This document shows, in pieces, positions 11,510 through 23,365 of a stretch of 64,000 bases of DNA. A program made the translations under genes and the position numbers. The DNA comes from Neonectria sp. B-13 (lineage: Eukaryota; Ascomycota; Sordariomycetes; Hypocreales; Nectriaceae). Every line of letters starts with the position of its first letter. Within the stretch, counting starts at the first letter, position 1. The stretch lies in NCBI GenBank assembly GCA_002682825.1, contig NOKP01000017.1, positions 186,001 through 250,000 of the forward strand, read 5' to 3'. The notes under the pieces are model-generated. The model saw only the letters and a program-made list of their open reading frames with translations, was not told the origin of the DNA and did no database searches.

Positions 11510-14111
11510 ATGCAGCACACCAGTTCTCCGCTGACCAAGCGACCTAGAGCAGCCGTAGCATGCAATCCTTGTCGGCAAACCAAGTCAAAAGTAGGCCTGC
11601 CCTCTTAACATGCATTTCATAGGGGTACTTACCGGACCAGTGTGATAGTAACAGGCCAGTCTGCGGGCGCTGCGCAACCAAAAATGTCGAATGTGTGTAT
11701 ACTCAAACTGTTTGGGACAAGCGACTGGAGCGCCAAGACGACCGACGGTGAGCAGTTTCCTATTCAGCCACAGATGATTCCTAAGGAAATTTCACAAACT
11801 AAAGTTGATAAAAACACCTAGAGCGCTATTGGCGTTAAGGAATAGGGTTAACGAGCTTGAGGCTCAGCTGGCAGCGACTTCAACCCCAGGACAGGCTGTG
11901 GACACGAGCATCTACAATCAGGGTAGAACCTCGCTGCTCAAGGACACTATCGGCGAAGTGTCAGAAGCCGGCAGTCAAGATACAAATCCTGAATCAGCCG
12001 CGGATATTCTAGCTACCGGCGCCTTTGACCGTCAAACAGCAGCAGAAATTGGATACTTCGGTAAGTAAGCTTGTGATCTTGAAAGGCAACCCCGACTCAC
12101 CCTTATTAAGGCCCTAGTTCAAATCATGCGCTGTTTCGATCCCTCACGGCTTTTGTTGTTAAACTGGGAGCTCGTGACTCGCACCTCTATCAAGAGAGCC
12201 CGATGACCGAAAGGGTTGTTCCCATATTCTCAGCAAGGCCTTTCGAACCGAACGATCCAGCCAGAGCGATGAGACGTGAGACCCAAGAGGGTTTCCCAAG
12301 CACTCAAACCTGCAATGAGTGGATTGCAAGATTCTTTGACACAGTTGGCGCTGTCCTGCCCTATATCAGTGAGGCGCCCTTGTTGAGGGAAGCCAATAGG
12401 ATGGGCACCAGAACTTGGGATGACTCGCCACATGCGCGATCTACCAAAGCCTTGCTCAACATTGTCTTCGCTCACGCATTGTCTACAATGGACGATGCAT
12501 CGCCAGAACCCTTCTACGAGAAAGCCTTGGAGCTTCTGATAACGAATGAGCAATCAGTATGCAGTTGGAATCTGGAGACCGGTCAGGAATTGCCTCTCTC
12601 TTTCTTCACTCAAGAGGCTAACAAGCAGCAGTCAAAGCTTTGCTCCTCATGGGAAGCTATCAGCAAAATAGCCAACGCGCAATGTCTAGTTTGACGTCTC
12701 ATTTTCTCACAATCAAGGCTTGCTATCAGCTTGGTCTTCATTCTCCATCATCCTATGAAGGCCTGGGCGTACAGGAAAAGGAGCTTCGAGCGAAGTTGTG
12801 GTTTGCCGTTGTGAATCAAGACAGGTATGTCACGCCAGTCTTCGAAATCTGCAGTGCTAACAAAGAGAAGGATTTTGAGTGCTGGTTTAGGACGGCCGTG
12901 TTCAGTTCCGCCACAATATGTCCAAATCGAGATTCCCGACAGCATCGCCCCCAAGAAGTACCCAGCCGGGACAGTCACCATGTCACCTTCATTGAAGAGC
13001 TCGATATACTTCAGCCATCTCATGTACGATTTCCCCACTCCTCTGAGCAAGTCTATGGAACTGACAGGCATGCTGTAGATCCTTACATGAGATCACAGGA
13101 CTTACACTCGATTCCATTTACGGTTCGAACATAGGATCACCTGTTCACATGCCACCAAGAGATCTTACAATGAAGACCGTGGAGCTGTTAGACAAGTTAG
13201 AGCAGTGGCGCGACCACAACACCCATTTTTCGATCTTGAATTCCAAATCCGATATCGACTCGTGGTCCGCTGAGACGTTCCAGTACAAGGCCCATGTCTT
13301 GGTTCTGTCTCTTTACTACTACAGAAATGTCATGCTGATCAGCACACCTATTCTAATGGCAGCTCTGGAACAAATCACAAATCACTCATCTGGCTATGAC
13401 ACTCCCAGCATGCTAAAGGACATCTCAGCATCCGTGTTGAGAAGAGACTGGGAAGCAATAAAAGAGTTTCAAAGAATTCTTTCCGCTATTCTACGCCACT
13501 CCCGGGTATTCCTCAAAAGCAATGCCGTGTGGTGGGTGTGCAACTTTACAGGTATGACCAGGATTTCATTCTTTAGCTGGGTGTAAGAGTGTGCTAACAA
13601 TTTATAGCACTCACCATGTGCTGGCATGGGTTAGGACTGTGGTTGATTTGCATGCGCTCAATCAGTTTGCCACAGGCAATTGGCATCACCAACTCTGATG
13701 CTGAAGTCTTCATGCTTGAAGGTCTTGAGACCTTGAAGTCTGTCGGAGGCTCCAGCATTATGACTGGCAAGGCTCATCGTTTTCTACAACGACTACTGCG
13801 TCTGTTAAAGACTATGGGTAAGCATGACGCCGCCAAGTCTAAACTGACCCTCCAACTTGGCCTGTCCTTCTAGTATCTTGCTAATTCGTTGTTCCATGCC
13901 ACTAGGCCTCAACCCAGGTGAAGAACAGGGTTTGGCTCAGTCTGCAGATGCCCTCTTACCCAGAGATGTGGTACCACAGGACAACTTCATGGATTTCATG
14001 CTGGGGTCCGTAGATGATATTTTTTGTCAATTGGGCGACAACGACTTTCTAGGAGCAGGGCTTCTCAGCATGGACCATGACTTAAACGAGTACGATACAG
14101 GGGACTTATAG
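11510..14111 (+). CDS. Zn2Cys6 transcription factor with fungal_trans domain
   Basis: Nine exons were read: 11510-11590, 11641-11747, 11822-12060, 12111-12581, 12632-12824, 12871-13023, 13079-13551, 13608-13817, 13906-14111. Together they give 710 aa with one open frame. The DNA-binding cluster is split by intron 1 (C18-x2-C21-x6-C28...C35-x2-C38-x6-C45) and is followed by a basic linker and a coiled coil (LLALRNRVNELEAQLA). The middle homology domain is clear: ETVKALLLMGSYQQNSQR, ACYQLGLHSPSSYEGLG, LWFAVVNQDRILSAGLGRPC and ITGLTLDSIYGSNIG. The C-terminus is acidic (DDIFCQLGDNDF, DHDLNEYDTGDL) and is probably the activation region. Seven of the eight introns are 46-74 bp. It converges on a FAD monooxygenase only 101 bp away, which suggests, but does not prove, that it regulates that gene. 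Confidence 0.88.
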
Positions 14112-14212
14112 CAGTAGTTGTGTCTTTCTTAGAATGAGACTAAAGCTGTCACTTATAATATGTTGTTTGTATGACTACTGAAGATAGATGCAAAGTGTGA
14201 TATTTTGCGAGA

Positions 14213-15702
14213 CTACAAACTTGGTCTTTCTAATGCTAATCCCCGATACAGCTCGTCGAACCTCTCCTCAGCTATCTTCATACAGTCATGAGAATAGATC
14301 ATCTCTTGAACATCCGGTGACGCCCACTTATCCGGCACATCCTTTCCGCTCTGCTTGGCAGCCAAGAATTGTTTATCTCTCTCCGCTTTCGCTTGGCCCT
14401 CCCCTAAGTGCAGCGTTCTCCCAGACGATGCGGCAAGGTCTACCAGGGTGGTAGCGCGATCCTTTCGTAGAAGCTCATACACTTTGAGACAGTTGTTGAT
14501 TGCCTTGGTTGTCGCATCCGGGGCTCGGGACAAGACTTCTGCCAGAACAGCAGCATCCTCGATTGCGAGGGCCGCGCCTTGGTTTAGATGAGGTAGCGTT
14601 GGGTGACAGGCATCACCGAGAAGGGCGATTGTGCCGTAAACCCAAGTGGGCAGCGCCTTGTGAACGCGGAGCTTCCACTCGCAGACCTCGCCGTCGGGAA
14701 CCATGTCTAACATGCGCTGGACGAGCGGACAGAAGTCAGAGAAGACATCCAGCATGTCCTTCTTCGAACCCTTGGTTGTGTAGGTTGCCGTGGGCGCTGC
14801 AGCGAAATGCGTATCTGGCTGGGTTGAAGACATGTTGTAGATGGTCTTGCTTGCCACGGGATACGCGATCCAGTGCCGCTTCTCGCCGATCCATCGCGTG
14901 ACTTGGTTCCCGTTGATAAGTTCGGCCATCTCAGGATCCGCCAACATCTTCTCGCGTGGAAGCATGATGCGGTACGCAGCTTGGCCGGTGTCTTCAACGA
15001 CGCCTGGCGCCCCGATGCGAGCGAGAAGCTGGGCTCGCACCTGGGATTTGACTCCGTCGCCTGCGAGCAGAATGTCGCACTGGACTTGACGGGCGTCACC
15101 GTTGCGAGGCTTCACCGTAATGGTTGGAGTCGGATCGAATTGGTCAATGCTCTCGAATGTGCATCCGAAACTCCATTTAATCGAGGATTCTCTCTTGCAT
15201 GCTTCGTAAAGGCCCCCCGCAAGAGATGCGCGATGCCCAGTGCAGTGTGGGTAGTTGTACTTCTCGCGGATGCCGTTCATGGTGACATGAGTCAGCTCTT
15301 CGTTTGAGGCGCCATCTTACTCGCGGTCGCCGTTAGCCATTTGTGTTCCAATGTGGGCAGAAAACGGGGAAGCTTTACCTCTAATGCTAGCCTCCAGTAC
15401 GTCAGTAGACTCGGCTTCGATGCTATCCCAGCAACCAAGCCGGGTCAAGATCCGAACCAGGTTTGGTGCCATTTGGATTCCCGCGCCGACGAATCCAAGA
15501 TCAGAAGCCATCTCGAAGACTTCGATGTGTTTGAAGCCTTTCTTGGCGAGAGCTAGAGCGGAGGCAAGACCACCCATTCCTTTTGTCGTTGTGAGTTCAG
15601 GGTCGTTCAAAGAGGATGAAGAGTCGTCTTACCTGCACCGATAATGGCGATGCGCAAATCAGTTGGGTCACGCCCGAGGGCTGCATTTTCGTCCATTTTC
15701 AT
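14213..15702 (-). CDS. FAD-dependent aromatic monooxygenase (salicylate hydroxylase type)
   Basis: Three exons, 15702-15633, 15579-15379 and 15315-14213, with introns of 53 and 63 bp, give 457 aa. The FAD-binding motif IAIIGAGMGGLASALALAKK is split by intron 1. The DG motif appears as CDILLAGDGVKSQVR and the GD motif as IALLGDACHPTLPHLNQGAA. These three define group A flavoprotein monooxygenases. Joining exons 2 and 3 gives ASIRDGASNEELTHVTMNG, as expected for salicylate or 6-hydroxynicotinate hydroxylase-like enzymes. It would hydroxylate a phenolic ring with NAD(P)H and O2 in the cytosol; the substrate is unknown. The core promoter contains TATATATA near 15790, about 88 bp before the ATG. 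A second in-frame ATG lies two codons downstream. Confidence 0.9.
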
Positions 15703-17504
15703 TGTGTGTAAGTGATTGAGCTCTCAAATGGTCCTCGTTATTGTTGTTGGATGATTGGAAGCTTCACGACCCAATAATTAACCCTGCGTATATATACCTT
15801 GAGGAGTAACCTTTACCCGGCAAAGATTCCGTACTTGTGGCAACAACTTCAACGAATACCTCGGGGCAGAGACACTTCCGGCAAATTGAATTCCGATTGG
15901 CCTGATGGAAAACCAACAGCCAATGAAGACGAGGTTATCCGCAAGGTTGGGCCCGGAGAAATCTGGGGACCGGGCGCCAATCCTACTGGTTGACCAAATG
16001 CGCTACCCCATCTCCCCGGCCGGAAAGGTGATGAATCTCCAATTTGGGATTCGTAATCCCTCCCCACTGACACCTAGACTATTCCGTGTTGGTCAAGTTG
16101 AGGTGTTTAAAAGAGCATTTTGCTCTTGAAATACCGAGCTTGCTTCTCTTGAGTAGGTGATCCCACGTTATTGAACCTTGTACCTACTGCTGGCTGTTGC
16201 TTTTCTCTTTACAGTGGATGGAGACTGCCCATTGTATAAATCCTTGATCAAGTCTTTGCTCGCCTCGAAGAGCAGGTTCGCTCAATTGCCAGCACACCTA
16301 CTAGAGTTCTGTTTTGAGGCAGACAGTTGCAGTGGTTGGCATTTATTGCGTCCCCAAGGCGACTCACTCGTAACTAGTTGAAGCAAGTTGACTCATGCAA
16401 TAGGCTCAAAGACCGACGGGAGTAAAGCCTCCCTTGCCGAGATCGGATTGCATCCATCAAGGATGTGCACAATAACGCGTCGCTTGTGCGGCGTGTGCCA
16501 GGCACTGCAATCACTTGATAGGTGGTAAGGCTCAATAACATCCTTGGACATATTCATTGAAACCATCGTTTCCCATCTCACATCAGAATCCAACAAAAAC
16601 AGTGACAACTTGCTCAATTACACACTCGCACCCTCGAAGTATCATTCATCAGCACCCACTTTCGATATCCTCATATCCCAACCTGACAACCGCAAACCCT
16701 ACCGATAGACCTGCATCTGCCAGATTGAACCCTTGGTATTTCCAGATTGAAATGGGCAGATGATGCCAGACCGTAGCATGTAGTCACAAAGTGGGGAGGA
16801 GGATGAACGATAGTGAATGCCAAGAGTGGGGGAAGTGGTGATCCGGCGATAAGCCGTTCTTCAACACCGAAGCGAGACATTAGGCTGGAAGGAGCGAAGA
16901 CAGCTGCTTGATTGGATGTAGTATCCAAGTCTTGCGGTATGAAAACGACAGTCTAACTTACTCTGCAACGGTATCAGACTCATGAACCAGTTCGCCTAAT
17001 TTACTTACACGAAGCAGATTAGCTAGAGTACGCTAATCATCTTCCCCTCATCGGGAATTGTTCACTTCCTTCTTGGACAAACGATCATGGCTGAAGCTGG
17101 AAAACACATTGTGGAAATTGACTTTATTGAGAAGTCCTGATTTGTGCTTAGGCGAAGGATATTGACGAGTGTTTCCGGGCATAAGTCCAGTTTATTCATT
17201 CAGTTGAGCAGAAATCTCGCCGTTAATAATTGTGACAGAAGGATTGAGTAGTTATGGACAAATTGTAACATGTGGGCAGTGTAATATCGTTGTCTAGATT
17301 CTCGGGGATTTGATGCTCCGGTCTGTGAGTTATGCAATCAACATCGGGCATAGGCGACCGAATGGCGCCGTAGGTATTATTGAGGCTCTGTATGCTGCCT
17401 CAGATATATGGGCAAGCTTCATGCATGCACCAAGGAACAGCTCGTGACAACACATTTATTCCTCTCAACTAGCCTAAACTGTTTAAATCATCCCCCATCG
17501 TATA
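15703..17504. other. Intergenic: monooxygenase promoter and 3' side of MFS gene
   Basis: About 1.8 kb with no supported gene. Open frames are short, overlap each other and lack splice partners or motifs. The stretch 16600-16700 is rich in CATC and CCTC. A TATA element for the monooxygenase is at about 15790. Confidence 0.45.
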
Positions 17505-19049
17505 TTAGACGAAATAGCGCCAACGGGGGTCCTTCTCGCCGTCCGTGAGCTCGCTGGTATCAACATCTTCCGCTTTTACAATCACGCCCTGGGCTTCATC
17601 GCGCCTCTTGTTGTCCCGACGCATCCACGTCCCAAGCCAGAAGGTAAATGCGATGCATGTAAGGTTGCAAGCGGCGGTCGCAATGAGAGTCGGAGCGTAC
17701 CGAGGTGCATATGTTGTTCTGAAAGTCGCAGCGCTGAGAATTCCACCCAGGTTGCCGAGACCAACAAGAAGGCCGGTAGTCGCCGCTCGGGAGTTCTCAT
17801 TAACGTTATTGTTGTTGTGCCAAGAGTGAACGAGACAACTAGGTATGTATGCACCAGATGCCACAAGGAATGTCGCGAAATAAGCCACTCCTTTGTTAGC
17901 CTCTGCGTCGATTGCAGCGAGAATAACGAGACCACACATGGACAGAGTGAGTGATCCGATAATGTGGTACGTTCGTTCTCGAGTTCGGTCGGAGTGAAAA
18001 GTGACCCCAAGAAGAACAAGAAACCCAACAAAGTTGGGCGGGACAGTGAGAAGATTTGTTACCACGGTACTGTAGCCAAGGCGTCTCAGAACTAGAGGGA
18101 GGAAGTTGGCGGAGGTGGCGAAGGCAACCGGGTATGTGAAAGAGATGACACACCACGGGAAGAATTTCCAGTTGTTCCAAGAAGAGAAGGATTCTTTGAT
18201 GCTGAACTCAACTCCTAGCTCCTGAGACCCATCACGGAGGAGCCGAACTTTGGCCGCTTCCTTTTCTTCATCGTTGAGGAACCAGGCTGTGTCAGGAGAC
18301 GCGGGCAGCCACCAGAATGCAAACACGGCAAACACAATTGTGAGACCACCCTCAAGGAGGAACAGGTATTGCCAGCCCTTGATCGCCGTGCCTTCGATTC
18401 GGAAAACGCCGAAAGAGATCAGACCAGAGAAGGCCGCGGCGAGGAGAGCACTTCCGAAGAAGATGGCGATTCGGAATCCAAGCTCCCCACGGGTGTAAAA
18501 CAGTGTGAGATAGAAGACAGTTCCAGCAAAGAAACCTGCTTCTAGTGAACCGATGAGGAGGCGGACAGCGAGCAACCCGCCAAAGTCCTTGCAGGCGACT
18601 TGAATCATTGACAATGCGCCCCAACCTAACATCAGGCCGGGAAGCATCACGCGACCCGAGAAGCGCTTCGTAAGCAAGTTGAGAGGAAGATCGAAAAGTC
18701 CAGTGGGGATGTAGAAGAGCAATATCAGGAGCGAAAACTGTTCGCCAACAAATTTGAGGTCGGTGCTCATGCCATCTGTTTCCGCGTTGCCAAGGTTGCT
18801 CCGATCCACCGAGTTGAAAAAGTACATGATGGATAGATAGGGAAGGAGGTAAAGATCCATCTTCCTGACTACACACTACAGTTAGTTTATTCGCATGTAT
18901 GGAGCGGCTCATATCTCTATTGACTCACCATAAGCCCGGTCGAGGGCTTTGTTGAAGACAATATTAGTGGAACCCCCAATTTCGGCTCCTTCTGACAGCA
19001 CACTGCCAGGTCGGACCTGTGAGTTGAGATGCTTCTCGTTGGTATCCAT
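17505..19049 (-). CDS. MFS transporter, allantoate permease (Dal5) family
   Basis: Two exons, 19049-18929 and 18868-17505, with a 60-bp intron, give 494 aa and about 12 hydrophobic segments. The N-terminal tail is hydrophilic. Segment 1 carries the family pattern YLSIMYFFNSVDRSNLGNA, and the following half has LPLNLLTKRFSGRVMLPG, the motif-A loop. Dal5-type carriers take up anionic nitrogen- or carbon-containing compounds (allantoate, nicotinate, tartrate and similar) across the plasma membrane with protons. The start at 19049 (MDTNEKHL) fits a normal short tail; an earlier in-frame ATG would add a hydrophobic leader untypical of the family. The gene next door on the same strand is a 2-hydroxyacid dehydrogenase, so uptake of a hydroxy acid is a reasonable guess. 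Confidence 0.9.
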
Positions 19050-19842
19050 CTTGACAAACAATAAGGTCGATATCACTGGTAAAAGCAGTCGTACCAGAAG
19101 CAAATAGAGTTTCCAAACTGTCAGAAATATGTAGCTATTTAAAGACTTACACAGCACCGTCTTTCGTCCGTACTATCTCCATGAGTCGGGGCACGAATCA
19201 TGCTCTCTCTTGACGCTAGACTACACAGAGTCATGATCACCAGAAAGGATGTCAAGAGGAACGATAAAAGAGCGGAATCGGCTGATAAAAGCCATAGAAA
19301 CGGGCGTAATGGTTGGCAGACTAGAGGCGCTATCTAGACTGCAATCAAGAGTGGGCGATGTTATCAGTGTGAGATATGATATCAAGAGTGGGGAGTTTCG
19401 GGCAACTCGGTTAGCCTTAAAGGGCGATATTCCCTGGGGAACCCGGGATTCAGACGATGTCCGATCACTTAGTTCACTGCTAAACTCATCAAGGGAAACT
19501 GACTATACATGGGATAGTTCCCAGGAGACCTCGATACCCTCTACAGGGACTTTTGTAGAGAAGCAAGATATTGTCCGTGAAGGGCGAATTTAGGGACGTG
19601 ATGCGCTGTGGGAGAACCTAGAGTTGCTCACTTACTAGTAGACAAGCTTACTGGTGAGTGGATGGTGCCGTCAGGGTTAAGGCCTGTAATAACGAGCGAT
19701 GGTGTCTTTAAGCTCGTTTGCCAAGGTTGAAGAGTGGGGGGCGAGGGTGTTTTCCCGTCATCACCATTCATGGAAGTAATTGACTCGATTCTTTCCTTCT
19801 TAAAAATACAAAATAAACTGATGATTTATGGAACCATCATAA
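19050..19842. other. Intergenic: MFS promoter and 3' end of dehydrogenase
   Basis: Apart from the weak 19249-19593 frame, nothing is supported. The MFS promoter lies at the left. AATAAA-like words for the dehydrogenase transcript, read on the minus strand, lie outside the coding end near 19800-19830. Confidence 0.4.
19249..19593 (+). CDS. Hypothetical short open reading frame
   Basis: An ATG-initiated frame of 114 codons in the gap upstream of the MFS gene, on the opposite strand. The translation is charged and serine-rich (SLSSLLNSSRETDYTWDSSQ) with no motif, signal peptide or membrane segment. It has no intron signals and matches nothing I recognise. It may be chance. Confidence 0.2.
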   Translation: MSRGTIKERNRLIKAIETGVMVGRLEALSRLQSRVGDVISVRYDIKSGEFRATRLALKGDIPWGTRDSDDVRSLSSLLNSSRETDYTWDSSQETSIPSTGTFVEKQDIVREGRI

Positions 19843-20982
19843 TCATGTCGCAGCTGACCAAGCAGCCTCGAACGCTTCCAAGTTCACAGGCGTGAATGGC
19901 TTCCCGCAAAACTCGCCGTTGTCGTCGACGACCTGAAGAATGTTCTTCATCGCGTTCAGCTCAAAATTGATCCGCGTTGTAATCGCCGCGCCGCCGTTGT
20001 GGCACGTTAGCGTCACATTGTCCATGGCGGCCAGCTCTTTGGAAACCTGCGGCTCGTGATAGTGCACGTCAAGCCCAGCAGCGGAGATCTTGCCACTCTT
20101 GAGCGCGGCGATCAAGGCATCCTCATTGACGACTTGCCCGCGTGCGGTGTTGACCAGTCGAGCACCGTCTTTCATGTGAGCAAAGGCCTCAGTGCTGATG
20201 AGATCTTGTGTGTGCGCGTTGAGAGGTGTATGCAAAGTAACACAGTCAGAAACAGCAAGTAGCTCGTGGAGAGTCGGATGAAAGGCGGCTTTGAGTTCTT
20301 TCTCGACTTCGGGAGGTGAGCGGACCACATCGTAGTAGTGAATCTCCATTCCCAATGCGGCCTGCACCTTTTGTGCCAACAACTTGCTAATGTTGCCTAA
20401 GCCCACGATGCCGAGTACATGTCCGCGAGGGTTGTACGAGATGCTCCCGACCAGCTTGTGCATTGCGAGAAACTGGTCCGGATCGCAAGTGCGCGCCCCT
20501 CGTTGAGAGCGCCAGAAATTGCGAAAGACGGACAGGATCATAAACAGGGCAGTGTCGGAGACGGCCTCGTCACTGCAGCCCGCGCCGTTGGCGTACCAAA
20601 TGCGACGACGTCCCAGCGCATCTGTGTCTGCCCAGTTGAAGCCTGCGCCGGCAGAGGCAAAAATTCGGACTGAAGAGGGCAACAAGTCGATCAACTCATC
20701 GTCCCACTGGCCCATCTCGCCACCCGTTTGGAAATGCGGACGATAGATGGCAGCGAAGTCGCCATATCTGTAGCCTGTTAGATGAATGATACGGTTTTTA
20801 CTAAGTACGGAGATCGAATGAGGGCGTTACTTTTTTTCCTTGAGTGCCTTGATAAAAGAAGCTCGGTCAGGCTCTTCGTTTGCCACGACATGGAACCGCT
20901 TAGTGAAGACGTCGTGGTAGAAGTCGTGGTTGTACTTGATGTCCTCGCCAAGCCGTAGGACAATTGGCTTATTCGAAGTCAT
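19843..20982 (-). CDS. D-isomer-specific 2-hydroxyacid dehydrogenase
   Basis: Two exons, 20982-20831 and 20767-19843, with a 63-bp intron, give 358 aa. The C-terminal NAD(P) domain reads HVLGIVGLGNISKLLAQKVQ, where the last glycine of GxGxxG is a serine. The catalytic arginine is in LVNTARGQVVNEDAL, the glutamate in GLDVHYHEPQV, and the histidine in LTCHNGGAAITTR. The ring-like SAGAGFNWADTDAL in the substrate domain is typical of glyoxylate/hydroxypyruvate reductase relatives. The enzyme should interconvert a 2-keto acid and a D-2-hydroxy acid in the cytosol. It is divergent from an SDR of the epimerase type across a shared 844-bp promoter and follows an MFS carrier on the same strand. The three may form a small sugar-acid or hydroxy-acid catabolic set. 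Confidence 0.9.
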
Positions 20983-21826
20983 CTGGGAGCTTTTCTCGCA
21001 ATGAAGCTGTGATTGAATGGTAAAATTTCTGTGAGATTTCTTGTCCGACAGTCACGTCAATCAATGTACGGTCGCTCTTGTCGTGGTGCGCGTGTTGAGC
21101 TGGTTTCCCCTCAAATCATCATTTTATGGACCTTATTCCCGTTCAACCCCACCTGTGAGAACGAGGACGACGGTGGGATGGAGTGCCAAGGTTTGAGAGT
21201 GGTCAGAATCATTTCCGGGCTTGGAGCCGTAGTGGCGGACATAAATCCGGATATCTCATGCGGGGAAGAGGGCAAGCACCATCTAGCTGTGTCCTTGCGT
21301 GTTCTTCAAAGTGCAGTTTCGCAGTCTACATCATGGGTTGCAGACAACTAGTACCCACGTCTTGGAAGTGAAACGAATTGACAGATGCAGCCGACGTCTC
21401 GATGTGTCAAAGGCTCAATCGCAACTCCTCCAAGGCAAACCCACTGGAAGCGCGGAAATTGATGACATGGAGTCATGGCCACAACCCTGCTTAAGCCCTG
21501 TAATTTGGACTACGAAGGATTATGGCTCAAGGCCGTCACACGCACTAGGGAATGGGCATCCATCCCACGCAGTGTCCCACTCCTGCTCGCTTCCACGACC
21601 AAGACCTCGGTTGGTTTGCGGGCCTAACTCCGTAGCGCGATCCACGCCGGTGGTGCCGGCCGATGCCGAATGGGGATGCAAATATGGGATCCATCATCCA
21701 GCCGATCACATTGATGAGATGCTCAAAGCCACGGTATTCCCTTGTCCGCTTGCAAGTCAGATGTGAATGCGTTAACAACCGACCTTTTGTGATTCGGTTT
21801 CCACCTTCAGCCACATCACCTTCAAC
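20983..21826 (+). promoter_or_regulatory. Shared divergent promoter (dehydrogenase / SDR)
   Basis: An 844-bp gap between two divergent starts. No open frame in it has support. It probably drives both metabolic genes; I could not identify a specific operator. Confidence 0.45.
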
Positions 21827-22840
21827 ATGGGCAGTCGAAACCCCTCACGACACATTCTTATCACCGGCGGCGCTGGCTTTGTGGGACAAGATCTGGCCGC
21901 CGCGCTCATCAACAGCTCAGACGACTTGAGGCTAACTCTGAGCGATGTGGTTGAGCCGTCCATTCTCCAGTCTGTTAGCCACCGCGCCGACCGTATCAGC
22001 ACCGTCAAGTGTGATTTGACCGATCCATCCGTCATCGCCACACTGTTTGGACCGTCCTACAGCGCTGTCTATCTACTCCACGGTCTTATGTCTGGAGGTG
22101 CCGAGGCCAATCTCGAGCTCGGTTGGAAGGTGAACTGGGATTCGCATCGTGGCATTCTCGACTTCCTGCGATTGCATCATCCCGGTACCGTCGTCGTCTT
22201 CCCTTCCAGTCTCGCCGTATACGGTCCCGCCGACAAAAACGATGACAAGGCAGCTGCCCTAACAAGCGAGACAACTTATCCCTTGCCACAGTCCAGCTAC
22301 GGCGCACAAAAGCTCATGGTCGAGACGTACCTCAACGACATGTCCCGTCGTGGACTTCTTGACGGCCGCATCGTGCGCTTGCCCACCATCATCGTGCGTC
22401 CAGGTGCACCGTCTGCTGCCGCGAGCTCTTTCGCCAGCGGCATTGTGCGCGAACCATTAAATGGCATTGAAACGGTGCTGCCGGTTGCTAGAGACTTGAA
22501 GATGTGGGTTTGCAGTCCGGAAACAGTGGTGAAGAACCTCATGCTTATCAAGGATGTACCTGCGAGCAAATTTGGGCTGTCCAGGGTTGTTAACCTTCCT
22601 GGGATTACGGTGACGGTGCAGGAGATCTTGGATGCCTTGGAGGTAGTTGGAGGAAAACAGGCCATAGCATTGGTGAAGGAGGAGAAGGATGCGAAAGTCG
22701 AGGCTATAGTGGGGAGTTGGCCAGCACAGTTCGATACGAGGATAGCTGAAACACTAGGGATGGTTCCGGATGTTGACTTGGTGCGGAATGTGACTACATT
22801 CTCTCAGAGACTCCAATTACAGAAGGTCAAGCCTGAATAA
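21827..22840 (+). CDS. NAD-dependent epimerase/dehydratase-type SDR
   Basis: Single exon, 337 aa. The Rossmann motif is ILITGGAGFVGQDLAAAL (GxxGxxG). The catalytic tyrosine and lysine are in SSYGAQKLMVETYL (YxxxK), and a serine lies in VVFPSSLAVYG. This is an extended SDR. The arrangement and the C-terminal part (RLPTIIVRPGAPSAAASSFA) recall D-erythronate dehydrogenase and UDP-sugar epimerase-like proteins rather than true sugar-nucleotide epimerases. The paired divergent 2-hydroxyacid dehydrogenase supports a role in four-carbon sugar-acid breakdown, but this is inference. The start at 21827 directly precedes the Rossmann strand, so little can be missing. Confidence 0.88.
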   Translation: MGSRNPSRHILITGGAGFVGQDLAAALINSSDDLRLTLSDVVEPSILQSVSHRADRISTVKCDLTDPSVIATLFGPSYSAVYLLHGLMSGGAEANLELGWKVNWDSHRGILDFLRLHHPGTVVVFPSSLAVYGPADKNDDKAAALTSETTYPLPQSSYGAQKLMVETYLNDMSRRGLLDGRIVRLPTIIVRPGAPSAAASSFASGIVREPLNGIETVLPVARDLKMWVCSPETVVKNLMLIKDVPASKFGLSRVVNLPGITVTVQEILDALEVVGGKQAIALVKEEKDAKVEAIVGSWPAQFDTRIAETLGMVPDVDLVRNVTTFSQRLQLQKVKPE

Positions 22841-23365
22841 AATGACATATCTATTCGATATGGGTCTCTAGGCTTCCTGTGCTTGGACGACTCTTCTAAT
22901 TATCGTGTCTAGTCCTCAAATTCGTTCTTGTCCGGTAGTAAAACTAGGTGAATTTGTAATTTCTTCCGGTGCTGGCGTCTACGAGATGTATGGTTCAGGG
23001 GACTTGTCGAGACGTTGCTCTGCTATCAACTCTTCCATCTTGTCACTCGACTAGAAGTAGGCCAACGCTTGAACCATTCGATTCGTAGATCTTTTACATC
23101 GGAAAAGAAAGGTTTGACTTGGCTACAGGACGAGCTCAGTGCCACCACTCGGCCACACCACCACCGACGCAGCCACCCCACTGATTCAAGAGAACCTATA
23201 TATGAGTTGCCAGCTGGCCTCATACTTCGGCGACCTCGAATTTCTTATAATCCCTCTTTGATTATCAGTAGTACAACGGAGAGTTTTCAATTATCAACAT
23301 ATTATTCCCTAGATTATTTCCCAAACCTGCTCATTTCTGTAATCTTTGTATCAATAATTCCTAAC
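22841..23365. other. Intergenic: convergent 3' ends
   Basis: About 525 bp between two convergent genes. AATAAA follows the SDR stop directly (the stop codon is part of GAATAAAATG). Nothing else is supported. Confidence 0.45.
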
